17,026 bases of DNA from Stephanodiscus triporus. Lineage: Eukaryota; Bacillariophyta; Thalassiosirophyceae; Thalassiosirales; Thalassiosiraceae. The translations under genes were made by a program, and so were the position numbers. The notes under the pieces were generated by a model that did not search any database, was not told the origin of the DNA, and worked only from the letters and a program-made list of their open reading frames with translations. Shown in pieces: positions 17,021 to 17,026 of this stretch (position 1 is its first letter; the number at the start of each line of letters is the position of its first letter). The stretch lies in the NCBI GenBank assembly GCA_036939755.1, contig JALLAZ010001317.1, positions 1-17,026 on the forward strand, read 5' to 3'.

Positions 17021-17026
17021 GTGCTT

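Noticed and set aside
1..17026. tRNA, rRNA, CRISPR arrays, or bacterial operon signals
   Set aside because: None was recognised; the spaced repeats present are simple-sequence or gene-derived, and the gene structure is eukaryotic.

Overview
The window looks like nuclear DNA of a photosynthetic stramenopile, most likely a diatom. Three things suggest this: GT-AG introns; a predicted plastid precursor with the signal peptide plus AFAP-type cleavage motif used for complex red-lineage plastids; and low-complexity and retroelement debris between widely spaced genes. The genus cannot be told from the sequence alone.

Only two genes look intact. On the minus strand, 3196-1998 is a three-exon gene for a DUF1995 protein with an N-terminal signal sequence. 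Divergent from it on the plus strand, 3644-5167 is a single-exon gene for a long-chain all-trans polyprenyl (solanesyl-type) diphosphate synthase, predicted to act in the plastid and supply the prenyl tail of plastoquinone. About 450 bp separate the two starts and also hold a short, GC-rich minus-strand ORF of unknown status.

The flanks 1-1990 and 5765-9430 are mostly non-coding. They contain a broken MORN-repeat gene (minus, 5763-5290), a probable C-terminal remnant of a LINE-type reverse transcriptase (minus, about 6730-6481), a GAC/GTC-rich low-complexity tract (about 7430-8400) and several hairpins.

The right half, about 9680-17026, is a gene graveyard in which every recognisable fragment lies on the plus strand and is broken by frameshifts, in-frame stops and truncation. 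In order it holds: a copper amine oxidase fragment joined to a G8 domain (copy 1); carbohydrate-binding-type modules; a DUF1800 region; a DUF1501 region; a second copy of the amine oxidase/G8 module, joined abruptly to the middle of the DUF1501 domain; about 950 bp of unidentified mosaic; a decayed gene resembling diatom AdoMetDC-like/aminopropyltransferase proteins; a G8-flanking segment; and a phosphoenolpyruvate carboxylase fragment running to the window edge. Several introns in the G8-CBM-DUF1800-DUF1501 part still have canonical borders that restore the conserved protein when removed, so this was a spliced multidomain nuclear gene before it decayed. DUF1800 and DUF1501 are usually neighbouring bacterial genes; here they seem to have belonged to one eukaryotic gene together with G8 and CBM-like modules. 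That architecture and its flanking duplication are the most interesting content of the window.
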